A stretch of 64,000 nt of DNA, taken from assembly GCA_001692895.1 (NCBI GenBank), contig KV748177.1, positions 3,162,001 through 3,226,000 on the forward strand. The letters are read 5' to 3'. The position numbers were made by a program, and so were the translations under genes. The notes beneath the pieces were generated by a model. It worked only from the letters and a program-made list of their open reading frames with translations. It was not told the DNA's origin and ran no database searches. The first letter of the stretch is position 1, and each line of letters opens with the position of its first letter. Positions 11,571-24,187 of this stretch are shown here, piece after piece. The DNA comes from Cenococcum geophilum 1.58 (Eukaryota; Ascomycota; Dothideomycetes; Gloniales; Gloniaceae).

Positions 11571-14031
11571 CCTATTAGTTATAATCTTAGGAGATCTAAT
11601 AACCTATAGAGGAGGGATTATTAACCTTAAGATAGAACCTATTTAGATAACCATTAAAGGAAGATAAATTAAGATGTCTTTTAATATCCTACTATTAGGA
11701 CGGGATAAGGCAGTATTAAGTATGCCTTAGTTATAGAAATATAATCTAAAGATTAATTAGATTATAGGTTAGGTTAATATTAGAAATACTTAACGCCGTA
11801 AGATATAATAATAGACTAAGTTAGTATAGTACTAAGTTAAAGCAATATATAAGAAAACTAAAAAGGGGTTATCCTATATACTAAAGAGATACTATAAGTA
11901 TAGTAAGAAACTATAGAGCCCAGAAAGTAAAAAGCTAGCAAATTATATAGTATAGGACTATAAGATAGAGTTAGAATTAGAAATAAGTTTAAGGTTCTTT
12001 CTAACCTATAAACTTATATAAGAAAAGTTAAGAGCACTTAAAGAGTTTGTTTAAGAAAACTTATAAAAGGGATATATTAGACTATTGTAGTTATTAGCGG
12101 GATATCTAGTACTGTTTATACTAAAGAAGAATAGAAAACTTAGATTATACATTAACTATAAACAGTTAAATAGCATTACTAGGAAGAATAGGTATCTTTT
12201 ATTCTTAATTAGTAAAATCTAGGATTAGATAGGTAATGCGTAAATCTTTATAAAGATAGATCTAAGATAGGCGTACTATTAGGTTAGAATTAAGGAAGGC
12301 AATAAATAAAAGGCAGCCTTTAGGTTAAAGGAAGAACTATATAAACTATTAGTAATGCAGTTTAGGTTAATAAATATTTTAGTAATATTTTAGAAATAAA
12401 TTAATAGTGTGTTAGGAGAACACCTTAATAAGTTTATTATAGTATACCTTAACGATATTATTATCTGCTTAATAACTAAGGAAGAATAAGGAGAATATAT
12501 TAAATTGGTCTTAAAGAGATTATAAGAAGAGCAGATACTAGTAGTAATTAAAAATGCGAGTTCTTTACTAGGAAGACCGATTTTATTAAATTTATTATTA
12601 AACTAAGTTATATTAATATAGACCTAAAGAAAAATTAAAGCTATAGTTAATTAGTAAGAACTAGAGAATATAATATAGTTAGGGTTATTTTTAGGGTTTT
12701 GCAACTATTATAGGAGGTTTATAGTACAGTAGTTAAAGAAAGAGAAACTATAGGCATAGGGAGACGAATAAAAAAACCATTTAAAGAACTTAAGGAGCTG
12801 TTTACCTAGAAGCCAATCCTTAAGATTTATTAATTAAGACTAGATATAGTTATAGAAACAGATATATTAGACTTTATACTAGGAGCGTATTTACTTTAAA
12901 AGTATAAAAATATATAGCACCTAGTAGCATATTATAGTTAAAAGATAACATTACTAGAGTTAAACTATAACATCTATAATAAGGAGTTATTAGGTATAGT
13001 TATAGTACTTAAAAATAGAGAGTATTTTTATAAGGCGTAGAGAAACTATTTATAGTTAAGACGAATTATAAAAACCTAATAGGGTTCCTAATAATAAAAG
13101 AACTTAATTAGAGATAGGTTAGATAGGTAGAGATACTTATAGAATACTATTTTAAGATTTAGTATACTAAAGGAACTAAGAATATAAGAGTAGACGTACT
13201 AAGTAGAAAGGCTAAACTATAAAATAATAAGAAACTATTAGGAGTAATGCTATACAGAGACAAGGATGGATTGATTAGATATGATTACCCTAAACTAGTA
13301 GCAACTTAAGAGGATAAAGAACTAAAAAGAGTCTATAAGACACTAAAGAGCTTTTAGGTATAAAGAATTCTAAAAATATAGCTAGAAGATCTATAGATAG
13401 ATATATATATAAATTAAGAAGTAAAGTATATCCTAAAAAGTATAGTATAGTATTTTATGGAAGATTTCTATAAAGGAATAACTTAAGGATATAATAGAGC
13501 AATAGGCTTAGTATTAAGACTTTAAGAAGAATATATTATTAATAGAATCTAGAATATTATAAGAAAAGTAATAAAAGAATATCTAAATTGCTAAAGGAAT
13601 AAACTAATAAGATATAAGCTATATAGAGGGCTATAACCTATTAAAATACTAGAGAGACTATAGGAGGTTATATTATAGGACTTTATTATTAAGCTACTAA
13701 AGTTAAGAGATCCTATTACTAGATAGGAGTATAATATAATTCTCGTAATAATAAATAAGTTAACTAAATAGGGCTACTTTATAGCATATATAAAAGAAAT
13801 CTTAGCAGAAGATATTATTAGACTCTATATTAAAAAAGTATTTATAAAATATAGAGCACTAAGTAAGATTATATTAAATAGAGATCTAAGATTTATAGTA
13901 GTATTTTAGGAGGTATTCTTAACGGAATAAGGAGTTAGAGTAGTAACTTCTACTATATATTATCCGCAAATAGATAAATAAATAGAAAGATTAAATTAAA
14001 CGCTAGAATAGTATTTAAGATATTATATTAA

Positions 14032-14206
14032 TGTCGGAATGTTAGTTATATAACGTGGTTACGGGACCACGAAGCGAGACTAGCTAATCTGACCTTGGAG
14101 CAAACCCCTATTTTCAAGACATTAATTAATAACTACTAACTTTAATACCGCATACGTACCACTATAAGTGATATTCGTGCACGTTGATAATGCAAGTATA
14201 CCGATA
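14032..14206 (+). repeat. Copia D 5' LTR
   Basis: This 175-bp LTR contains a perfect inverted repeat CGTGGT-TACGGG-ACCACG near its start, conserved in the partner LTR. The right end is CCGATA, a transition variant of CCGACA. Confidence 0.9.
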
Positions 14207-15234
14207 CTGATTAGTAGACGTATAGATTAGGAAATACGCAATAGCAAAGCTTAAGAAATAGCACTACTTACCTAGTGTTTAATGATCGCAGAGTTATCGC
14301 CCTATTTTAGTTAAAGGAGAAAGCTATACTACCCTTAAAGCTCGAGACGAACGTATTAGCTTAACTGCTAACGTGTTAGATCGCCTAGAGAATTGTATCT
14401 TTGCTAAGAACCGTCTAGTTAAAGGAGAAAGCTACGCCACCCTTAAAGCTTAAGACCACGCATTAGCTTAACCGTTGACGCGTTAGATCGCCTAGAGAAT
14501 TATATCTTTACTAAGAATCGTCTTTAGTCTTTAAAACTGTAGATCTGTTGACAGGACACGTATATACCTTTACACCCCACCTCTACACCCTCTATACCCT
14601 CCTCTACACCCTTACCTCTATACTATTACAACTATAGCACTAATAGAGGAAGAATGGGCCGTAAAGGCCAGTAAATACGGATACGGAATTAACGTAGATA
14701 AGGCTATAAAGGATAAACTGGTAGAGTTTGTATAAACGATAATATATCTTTACAAGATATAAGAACTCACAGATACCGACTTATAGGTTGTTTTTTAAGA
14801 GCAGTTTAAAGGATTTATAGTGGAGAGCTTTAAGAAGATATGTATAGATATTAGATCTAAGCTGCGAAGACATCTCCTTAAAAGAGGTGTTTACGTAGGC
14901 AAATATACTAATAGAGTTACCGTATCTGAACTGTTATTTAAGGTTATGCAACGGGAAGAGCAGCATTAGTGGATAGATGAGGAGCTTACCGCAGCCCTTA
15001 TAGAGGTAAAACCAATGATTATAACAACTCTGCAAGACTAACTTAATTTAACCTTAGATAAGCTTACTATATCTTTAGCCCTACTACTAGCTACTCTACT
15101 AACTTCACCAGCTATCCCAGCTGCCGTACTACCAGCTACTCCGGTTACTGCACTGCCAGCTACTCTAATTGCTACCCCCGCTACCCCTGCTACCCCTCCC
15201 GGTCCTTAATCCTCTAATTATAACTAAATCCACG

Positions 15235-15320
15235 CTCTTATTAACCAACTGCTATAGCTAAGAGAGCAGCAGCCGCAGCAGCTATAGCAGCCGCAGCAGC
15301 TATATATATATATATTACCT
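15235..15320 (+). repeat. Low-complexity CAG/CTA-rich stretch in Copia D gag
   Basis: Runs of GCAGCAGC alternate with GCTATAGCAG and end in a (TA)n tract. In gag sense this would be a Gln/Leu-rich linker of the kind common in fungal Copia gag proteins. Confidence 0.6.
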
Positions 15321-18300
15321 AAACCGGCCGTGCCTAGTGTGGAGTAAGGACCTAGATATAGCAAGGAGGTGGCTATAATTGCGAAGATTTACACAGACGA
15401 CTAAAAGTATAATGGAGTTAATGACAGCTTTAACTTTAAGCTGACTATCTTCTATAATATCTATAAGAGATCTGGCTTACTACCAGAAGGCTATATAGTG
15501 GCATTCCCTAGTATGCTAAAAGGGCTTGCTTAGGACTATTACTATAATAGCAACCTTAAGTCGAGACCTTTTACGGAAGCCTATAACTATATACAACAGT
15601 TCTTTAAAGGGCTAGAATACTACTGTAAGAACCTTACGAAGTGGAATAGTATAACCCTCTAAGGAGTTATAGACGAGAACCCTAATAAGTTAATTTATTA
15701 GAACTTCTAACTGCTTATAGATAAACTGCTAAAGTAACGTTATAGACTATACTTAGACTTTTATACGAACCGCATTCTTATAAATAAGTTAGTTACTACT
15801 TACTAGGGAGTGCTAGTATGCCATATTACTGTCTCTAACCCTTTAAAAGACCTCTTTTAGTTAATTAGTAAGCTATAATCCTCTATTATTGCGTGGGAAA
15901 AAGAACACTCCCTATAGGCCTTAATAAGATCGTCCCACTAAGCCTTTTTTACGGATTGATGTTACTATTAAAATAACTAAAATTAAGACTAAAACACCAA
16001 TTGCTATGGTAGCAATCGCCCCTATAAAACTAACGGCAAACTAAAGGCTAAGTGCTATGTCTGTAAGAAGGAGGACTGCTGTTTGTAGAAATATATAGAG
16101 GAGGAGCGTAATTAATCTAGAGACGACTATAAGAGACGTTTTATTGATATTAAGGGCCGTAATAAGGGTAACTTTAACAACCACTTTAAACAATACGTCG
16201 CCGCCTATAAAAGAGATAAAAAGGATAACTTAGACTTTAAAGCCTATATATAAGACGCTAATGACTCTAGGAGCAATGCCGGAGAACCTAACGATAGTTC
16301 TGCCTATATTACCACTTTTGGAACACTTACTATAGAGGAAGCAACCTCTATAAGCGTAGAGCTAGCTAATAAGGCTTATATATACCTACTTATAGCTTTA
16401 AAACTTACTACGGAGTCTGCTACAAAACCTTATACGGAGACTAACCTATTCGCCTGTAATACGACTATAACTATAGCGTTATGATATACCTTAACGGTCT
16501 TTATAGGAATTATAATTGATATAGGTGCTTCGCGTAAGTCTATAGCTGGCTACGGCCAGTTCTAAGCCCTATAGGCCGTAGATAAGTCCGTGAGTCTTAA
16601 CACGTTAACTAAGGGCTAAGTAACTATCTAATTTGGGATTGGAGCCTTTACGTCTATCGGAACTATAGACGTTAACAGCCCTATAGGCAAGGTACAATTC
16701 TATATCATTAAAGTAGATACTCCTTTCCTACTTTGCTTAGTAGATATAGATAAACTCTATATTAAATACGATAACCTAAAGGACGTTATTATCACTCGCA
16801 CTAAAAAGGTACCAGTAGTTAGATAATTTGGCTACCCGTTTCTTATATAGAGCTCCTCCTTACAGTTTTATTTAGTTAAGTCTTTTAACGCAAACCCTTG
16901 CTACTTAACTGACGTAGAGCTACGACGTCTATACCGTCGATTTGGTTACCCGTTAGTTAATAGACTACAAAAGCTTCTTAATAAGACTGGCCACGGCTAT
17001 AATACTAATAGATCTGCTATTAAAGAGCTAATAAGACTCTGCTACTACTGCTAGAAGTTTAGAAGATCTCTAAGTAAATTTCGCTTTACCTTACAAGACA
17101 ACGTTAATTTTAACTATAATATTATTGTCGACATTATGTATATTAGCGGCTCCCCCCTACTATACGTAGTTGACGAAGCAACTCGATTTTAAGCTGGTAG
17201 ATAGCTACGAGATATTAGCGCTAAGCACACTTAGGACGTTCTTCGAATGTGCTAGATTGATAGCTATTTAGGACTACTAGACTTAATCACTACAGACGCT
17301 AGGAAGAACTTTATTAGTAAGGAGTTTAAGCACTACGCTACTACTATAGGAGCAACTATAAAGTCGGTTCTAGTCGAATTATATAATTCTATTGGAATGG
17401 TAGAACGCTACTACGGTCCGCTACGACGAGCTTACTAAATTATTACGACTAAAATCCCTGAAATTAGTAAGGAGATAGCCCTATAAATAGCCTTTAAAGC
17501 CATTAATAATATAGCCGGCCTAGAAGGCCTAGTCCCTATACTCCTAGTCTTTAGAGCCTACCCCTAAATAGTTAAATTAGACGCGCTATTACCTTTAATT
17601 ATATAATAAGCTGCGGCTATTAAGAAAGCAATGGTGGAAATCTAGAAGCTATAAGCTGAACGACAGATCGCTAACGCTCTTAATATACAAAATGGACCAC
17701 GAACTGACGCTATTTATGGCCTTCCACCTAGTTTGCCTGTCTTAGTCTGGAGAGAAGGCAATACTGGCTAAAGTGGTTATTGGGACGGACTATATATACT
17801 GCTTGCCGTTAACGGTGAGACCTGTACTATAAAGCTACTAAATAGGCCTACGACCTTTTGCTTTACGGTTGTAAAACCTTAGCTACTAGACCTATAAGAC
17901 CCAGTTAAACCATAAGAGTCTGCCGAATTAAATAAACTAGTACCTTTACCAGCCGAACCTTAATTGTTACCTAAGGCTAAACTATAGCTACCGCCAAAGC
18001 GAGGTAGAGGTCGCCCCCGTAAATACCTATTGCTTATAGCTGTTGCAGATATAACTGTTACGGATACTATAATAGATATAGATGCTCTTACGGGTGATAT
18101 TATAGATATGGCTGATATCGCTATCTACTTACAGGACAATGATACCGCAGATATAGCTAATACTACTATTTACTTATAGAACAATGGTAATACCTAGTTT
18201 AGCGCTTTATGGCAAAAGGAGGTTATAGGCCTACTTAAGAAAGGCGTCTTTAAGATTATTAAGCTATATAATATGCTAAAGGGGGTTAAACTCTTTAATT

Positions 18301-19790
18301 TATAGTTTGTTAACGAGATTAAGAATAAGGGAACTAATAAAGCCTTTAAGAAATTATAACTTGTTATATAGGCCTATAACGATTTAGAGAAAGAGCTAGT
18401 CCTTACTTAATTACCAATAATTTAACGAGTTAGCCAGCGGCTGATTCTCTATATTATTGCTATACTACCATAAATATAACTCTACCTCTAAGATATTTTA
18501 CAAGCCTATGTCCAGTCTACTACGAACCTAAACCGCGAGTTCTATGTATAACCACTACATAAGCTAAACAAACAATTGGGAATTGATAAGGACTCCGTTC
18601 TAAAGGTTGTAAAGCCACTTTATAGAGTGCCTAAAGCTAGAAACCACTGGTTTAAGACCTACTATTTACACTACGTTAATTAGCTGTGAATAGACTAGTC
18701 TACGTACGACCCTTACTTGCTTTACAGCAATAAACCTTTTAGAATCGTCGGCTTATAGACTAATAATACGCTATTCCTTATAGATAATACCTTTATAGAG
18801 GCTAAATAAAGCGAACTATATAAGGCTGAATTTATAGCTAAGAAGCGAGAGTAACTAACTACTAATACACCAGTTAAGTTTAATGGAGGACTTATTTAAT
18901 TAGTATAAGATAAAAGTATTACGCTAACGCAAAAGCGCCAGTGTGAGAACCTTAGTGTGGTTAATACTACGCTAGCAGATAGCACTAGCTCTAGAGAAAT
19001 TACACGCGGCCTACTTACGCTAAAGGACTAGTATATCGCTTAACGCGCCAAAGGAGCCTATATCGCCTTAGTCTATTAACTAAAGGCTTTATTTAACTTA
19101 TCCTTTACTACCTAGGTAACTAATCCTAAAGAGGTAGATATAAAGGAGTTAAATAAACGCCTAAGTTGGCAGATTTAGAACTTATATAGAGGTCTTAAGT
19201 TTATTAAATTAGAGGCTAAAACCCTATAGCTCTTAGTTTTTACGGACGCTTCCTTTACTAATAATAAGGACCTCTCTTTGCAAATTAGCTACGTTATTAT
19301 ACTAGCTAACGTAACTAAGAAGGCCAATGTTATCTATTAGAGCTTAATTAAGTATAAAAGAGTTACTAGAAGCGTTTTGGCTTCTAAACTCTACGGAATG
19401 GCTTACGGCTTTAATATCGCCGTCGCTATTAAGTCTATGGTAGACAAGGTCCTATAGATTAACCTCCCGCTTATACTTTATACCGATTCTAAGTCGCTAT
19501 ATAACTATCTTATACGACTTAGAACTACATAAGAGAAGTAATTAATAATTAATATAATATGCCTATAATAAGCCTACAAACGTCAGCAGATTACGAAGGT
19601 TAAATAGATTAATAGTGAAGCTAACCCTACGGACGCGATGACTAAGGGGAAGGCTTGCGTCGCCCTATAGCGACTTATTAATACGAACTAAGTTAATATA
19701 TAGGCTATAGGTTAGGTAGAGCGTAAGGAGTAATAGAAGGTGGTTTATAGGTTATAACGGCACTAGGGTATACTACCTGCCATATTCTAC

Positions 19791-19887
19791 GGACCCTAAA
19801 TTTAACTAGCTAATTAGGATTTTTTATCCCCAGGATGGAAAATTGCTATTAGCTCGCTTACCACTAGCGCCTTGGCGGCCCTCGCGA
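19791..19887 (+). other. Conserved hairpin block in Copia D 3' noncoding region
   Basis: This is the counterpart of 1188-1279 and 50276-50369. GGATTTTTTATCCCC is followed by a near-complement, AGGATGGAAAATTG, and then CGCCTTGGCGGCCCT. It lies between RNase H and the 3' LTR. Confidence 0.6.
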
Positions 19888-20148
19888 TATATTAACCTGC
19901 TACCCCTAACAATTCTTCTCCTTCTTTTCCTTAGCTTAGTGTCCCTATAATATAGCATTCTACAAGCTTTAGTGTAGAGGTATTGGTATAAACCGTAACA
20001 CTAGTTATATAATTACGGACCTGTAAAAGGAGCGCGGAAACTATTGCGTATTAATTGGATCTTTAGCTATTACGTATATGCTACAAATAGTCTAGAAATA
20101 GACTTGGCTTAGGAGTATAGATTAGCCTTCTTCTTAAAGTTGCTTTAG

Positions 20149-20323
20149 TGTTAAAATGTTAGTTATGTGACGTGGTTACGGGACCACGAAGCGAGACTAG
20201 CTAATCTAACCTTGGAGCAAACCCCTATTTTTAAGACGTTAATTAATAACTACTAACTTTAACACCGCATACGTACCACTACAAGTGATATTCGTACACG
20301 TTAATAATGTAAGTATACCGACA
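20149..20323 (+). repeat. Copia D 3' LTR
   Basis: This is the partner of 14032-14206 and equal in length. It keeps the CCGACA end and is followed directly by the ATTAA duplication. Confidence 0.9.
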
Positions 20324-20844
20324 ATTAATTATATATAGAATAATTGGGTATTATTATTACTAGTTATATAGTTTATATATAATATAACACTATAAGAAGG
20401 AATAGGTATATTACTATTTAAGGCAAATTACAGATATAAGTTAAGAATATTATTATTACTATAATAAGCAAAGAAAATAAGTAATACAGCTAAAGAAAGA
20501 ATAAAAATACTAATAAATCTTTATATAGACCTTATAGAATTAGTAAAAAGGGTATAAGAGAGAATAAAAAAGTACTATAACGCTAAGAGATCTATAGGAC
20601 TAGATTTTAGGGAGGGGGATAAAGTATAGCTACTATATAAAAATTTTAAGAGTTAATAACTAAGTAAAAAGTTAAACTATATTAAACTAGGACCTTTTAA
20701 AATTATATAAAAGATTTTACCAGTTATATTTAAGTTAAACCTACTAGCTAAAATAAAGGTCTACCCTATATAGTATATTATAATACTAAAGCTAGTATAT
20801 AAAAATATTAAGCTACTAATTTATAAAGTAAATACGTATAGAGG

Positions 20845-20990
20845 ATAAGAAGAAGATAAATAGTAAGTTTTAAAGATCGTTAGTTATAAAAACACTAATA
20901 ATAAAATATAGTATAAAGTTAAGTAGATAGGCTATAATAAGACTACTTAAAAACTACTATAAAACTTAAAGAACGCTATAGGAAAGGTAT
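20845..20990 (+). other. Chromodomain-like segment of Gypsy C
   Basis: After the integrase C-terminal region the plus frame shows a roughly 45-codon pattern close to a chromodomain. A short hydrophobic strand with Lys/Ile-Val is followed by a Tyr-Lys-Val-Lys core, then a Gly-Tyr, then a C-terminal helix with Asn-Ala. That layout marks chromoviruses, whose chromodomain is known to bias integration toward heterochromatin. Confidence 0.5.
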
Positions 20991-21724
20991 AGGAGTATTA
21001 AAAGAGAACGGGTTAGGTAATATTAAGAAGGAGCTAAAAATAAAGGGATTAGTTAAAGGTAATAGATAAGCCGGATTATCTAAGGGATCTACCGCTAGCG
21101 TATTAGTTATTTCCGCCTCTTCTTAACTAGAATTCTTTTTAGCCTCCTTAGCCTTAAGCTTAGATAGACCTTACTCTACTAAATATAACTCCTTTAAGCG
21201 TACCTTTTTACGCACTTTTATTAAATAGCTTAGGCGAGTATAAGCATATAGTTAAGCTTTTAGAGCTTAAGACGCCTTATTAAAATAACGCTAAACCTTA
21301 ATAAGGGCCTTAGCTAGCTTACTCTCTAGTTTTTTAGCTACTACTATGTATAACCCTAAAGTAGATTAAATAAAAAACTAGATAGTTATAGAGAATAATA
21401 AAACGTATATACTTAGCGTTAAAGACAGATTAAATATTATAGGATAATTGTATATCCGCTCGCGTATATTTAGCATAGAAAGAAGGTTAGCGACTAAATA
21501 GAGCTGCAATTATAATATATACTAACTTCTTCTCCATATAATAAGAATAGGATAGTATAACTTTACTAAGAAAAAGAATAAACGTTACTAGCTAGTTATA
21601 ATAATTAGACGCGGAAGATCTAATAAAAGGCATTAAAAATAATAAAGGTTATTAAATTAAAAATAGGAATGCTATACCTCTAATAGATAACTTAGAGATA
21701 GAAAATATCTTTAAAGATAAAAAT

Positions 21725-21739
21725 AAAGAGGAGGGGAAT
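21725..21739 (+). other. Polypurine tract of Gypsy C
   Basis: AAAGAGGAGGGGAA lies immediately 5' of the 3' LTR start at 21742. This is the expected site and composition for second-strand priming. Confidence 0.7.
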
Positions 21740-21741
21740 AG

Positions 21742-22144
21742 TATTACGGACCTTATATTAGCAGTAGTATAACTACTAAAAAAAGATATAAATGGGTTAG
21801 TTAAAATAGTATAGGAGGCGCTAAAACTAATTAAGCTATAGGATAAAGGGTAGCTAAGTTATATAGTAAGTTACGTTATAAGTTTAGAATATAGGAATGT
21901 AGGAATATAGGAACGTAATATACTAACGTACTAAACCCTTTACTATAGGGAGGAGTTATATATTTAAAGACATACGGTCTCTATAAGTAGTTTCTTTTCT
22001 TTATAATAAATCTTAAAATATAATTAGAGTTAATCTGTTAGGTAACTACTTCACTAGTTATATTTATATTGTTAACTATTCTATACCTATATACCTAGCC
22101 TATTAACAAGTTTACCGTAGTATTTCCTACAAGGCTTCGTTATA
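21742..22144 (+). repeat. Gypsy C 3' LTR
   Basis: This 403-bp LTR is colinear with 7687-8112 apart from a shorter ACGTACTA repeat run. It is followed by CCTAC at 22145-22149. Confidence 0.88.
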
Positions 22145-22874
22145 CCTACTTAAATAACTTTACTTATACGTCCTTAAAAGACTCGAAGTCTAATAAGAGA
22201 ATTCTAAAAGGCTTATAATAAGACCTACTATATAAGGTCTAACACCTTTAGTCCTTATAATTAATATATATATATTAAAAGCGGCAGTTATATTAAGGTA
22301 AGCTTTTCTATTACTAATTTTAAGCTTTAATAGCTAAGGCCTAAGTAGCAATAAGTTTTAATATTTTTAGCTACTATATTGCCTAGGCTCTCTCTTATTT
22401 TAATACTAATACTAAATATCCAGGTTAAATTTAAGACTATACTATAACTATCTATATAGCCTATAATTCCTAGTAAGCTAGCTAGTAACCCCTAATATAA
22501 AAGTAAGGCTAATATACTAAGAATAGGGTTAAGGATAGAGGTAATAAGAAGAAGGTCGCCGTCTATTATAGAAAGGAGATTGCGTATATATGTTAAGTTT
22601 TAAAAGAGTATAATATAATACGTTATTAAATAGGTTACCTTTTAGGTACCTAGCGGATAGGTAACTAATAGTTACCATAGTAAGGTTTTAGTGGTTTTAG
22701 ATTATACTAGCTAGCTAATATCTTTATTTATTCTAGGCTTAAGCGTATCTTTATTAACTATAAGCTTATACCTTAAAGGCTTTATTAGTATTGGTTTGGA
22801 CCTAATATTAGTATTAAGCGTTTAAGAATTTCTACTCTAGCTATACCTTATCGCCCTACCCCTGTTTTTATACC
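22145..22874 (+). other. Unassigned RIPped DNA, possible decayed coding frame
   Basis: No family is recognised. From about 22310 to 22870 two plus frames have fewer stops than expected for DNA this AT-rich. One carries a basic segment around 22520-22600 (Lys/Arg-rich, then Tyr-Arg-Lys-Glu). It may be the remains of a gene or transposon reading toward 23490, now holding the fold-back element. I cannot assign a product. Confidence 0.3.
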
Positions 22875-22876
22875 TA

Positions 22877-23312
22877 CGTTAGGAAAAAATTTGGTAGCAT
22901 TTCGCAGCATTTCGTAGCATTTAAACAAGACTATAGGCCTTAAGCAGCATCTAGGCAGCTATATATATATTATATATAAAAATTTTTTTTTAAATATTTA
23001 ATTAAATATAGTATATTACATAATATATTTTTTATAAATTACTTATAAATTATATAAGTTATTCTACTTTTTAAAAAAAAATTAAAAACCTTTTTTTTTA
23101 GAAGTAGAATAACTTATATAATTTATAAGTAATTCCAAAAAATTTATATAATATACTATATCCAATTAACTATCTAAAAATAAAAATTTATATATAATAT
23201 ATATATATAGCTGCCTAGATGCTGCTTAAGGCCTATAGTCTTATTTAAATGCTGCGAAATGCTGCGAAATGCTATAAATGCTAGCTAAATGCTGTTAAAA
23301 TTTTTCCTAACG
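22877..23312. mobile_element. Fold-back MITE-like element, 436 bp
   Basis: The whole element is a near-perfect palindrome of two arms of about 215 bp, centred near 23094. The ends read CGTTAGGAAAAA and the complementary TTTTTCCTAACG, with TA directly outside both (22875-22876, 23313-23314). The arms share GCAGCATTTCG-type repeats, GCCTTAAGCAGCATC and a (TA)n tract. TA flanks and no coding capacity suggest a nonautonomous Tc1/mariner-type element. No autonomous partner is visible. Confidence 0.8.
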
Positions 23313-23314
23313 TA

Positions 23315-23489
23315 CCTATACTCCTATAAAGGAATCTTATTTCTATTAACCGTTACTTTATAAGTTAATAGATACTAATCCTAATCCTAGGGATAAAGTA
23401 TAATAGCTTTTTAGATTAGGTATTTAGGATTTATTCTTATATATAGTAGCAATTAAAAACCTACTAAATAGATTTAGCGGGGTTGAGGA
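23315..23489. other. Unassigned DNA between the fold-back element and the LINE 3' end
   Basis: This continues the host DNA of the fold-back element. A short plus-frame stretch near 23380-23490 is open apart from RIP-type stops and could be the end of the same decayed frame as 22310-22870. No motif is recognised. The boundary with the LINE 3' end is approximate. Confidence 0.3.
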
Positions 23490-23807
23490 AATCGTACGTT
23501 AGGTAAGATAATAATAAAGTTTATTCCGCCTAGAGGCACTAAGCCTAAAGGGTACTAGTGCTATATTATATATTTTTACCCCCTTTAGTCTTACTATATT
23601 TTTATATAAGCCTATATATACCTTATTTAGTACTCCCTAGTATTACTTATACCTTATTCTATAAAATCTTATAGGGAGTTAATAGCAGGTAGTCTTAGGG
23701 GGCTATTCCTCTAAGTATTTAGTATTTTATCTTTAGCAATTAAAGCGAGATTTACTAGTAGCACGAGGGTGCGTAATAAGAGTTGGTTAAAGTATAAGGG
23801 GGGGGAG
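23490..23807 (-). mobile_element. Tad-like LINE, 3' untranslated end (piece 5 of 5)
   Basis: This is joined to 29814 by the GGGAG duplication of Gypsy F (23803-23807, 29814-29818). The ORF2 reading frame ends near 29850, so this piece is 3' untranslated sequence. On the minus strand it ends in GGCGGAATAAACTTTATT followed by ATTATCTTACC. The exact terminus, poly-A tail and LINE target duplication could not be fixed. Confidence 0.5.
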
Positions 23808-24187
23808 TATTACGGAGTGAGTATAAGCGACGATAATATATAGCAAGGTAGATATTATTAAGCTATATATATAAACTGTGTAAGGAGGTTAAAACGTTGC
23901 GTAAGGAGAGAAGGTAGGAAAATAGGAAGAAAGGGTATATATTGTAGACTTGGTTACTTAGTTAACTCATATATAGAGCAGAATAGGATTTAGGTAGTAG
24001 TCTTGGAAGGACTTAGCAGGATTTAGTAGAACTTAGTAGAACTTAGTAGAATATAGTAGAATATAGCAAGTTGCCGTTAAATTGCCGCAGGTTGCTATTA
24101 AATTGCCATTTTATAGTTAGTCTCTAGTTACTAAGTTAGTAAAAACAGGTAGACGTATATAAGGTGTTATAGGGGTATCCCGTAATA
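23808..24187 (-). repeat. Gypsy F 3' LTR
   Basis: This 380-bp repeat is 3' in element sense and matches 29434-29813. The GGGAG duplication precedes it, and a G/C-rich polypurine complement (CCCCCCCTTTAAAC) follows at 24190-24203. Confidence 0.9.

Larger units (their letters stand above)
14032..20323 (+). mobile_element. Copia D, complete but broken, nested in Gypsy C
   Basis: Two 175-bp LTRs (14032-14206, 20149-20323) have TGTCGG/CCGACA-type ends. ATTAA duplications lie at 14027-14031 and 20324-20328. Sense order is gag (about 14650-16130, ending in a Cys-rich zinc-knuckle-like stretch near 16055), protease (Asp-Ile-Gly-Ala-Ser near 16515), integrase (about 17090-17600), RT (about 18230-18950) and RNase H (about 19230-19680). 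This is Ty1/Copia order. The two LTRs differ at about 14 positions, all transitions as far as I can align them, so RIP explains the divergence. Many breaks. Confidence 0.92.
7687..22144 (+). mobile_element. Gypsy C chromovirus, nested and broken
   Basis: LTRs at 7687-8112 and 21742-22144 are flanked by CCTAC duplications (7682-7686, 22145-22149). Sense order is gag from about 8152 (a clear Met-Pro-Pro-Lys start context), protease upstream of 11190, RT about 12060-12500, RNase H about 12830-13100 and integrase about 13500-14031. Integrase resumes after the insert at 20329, and a chromodomain-like end lies near 20845-20990. This is Ty3/Gypsy order. A solo LTR (11191-11570) and Copia D (14032-20323) sit inside. 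It carries many RIP-type breaks throughout and no intact domain. Confidence 0.9.
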
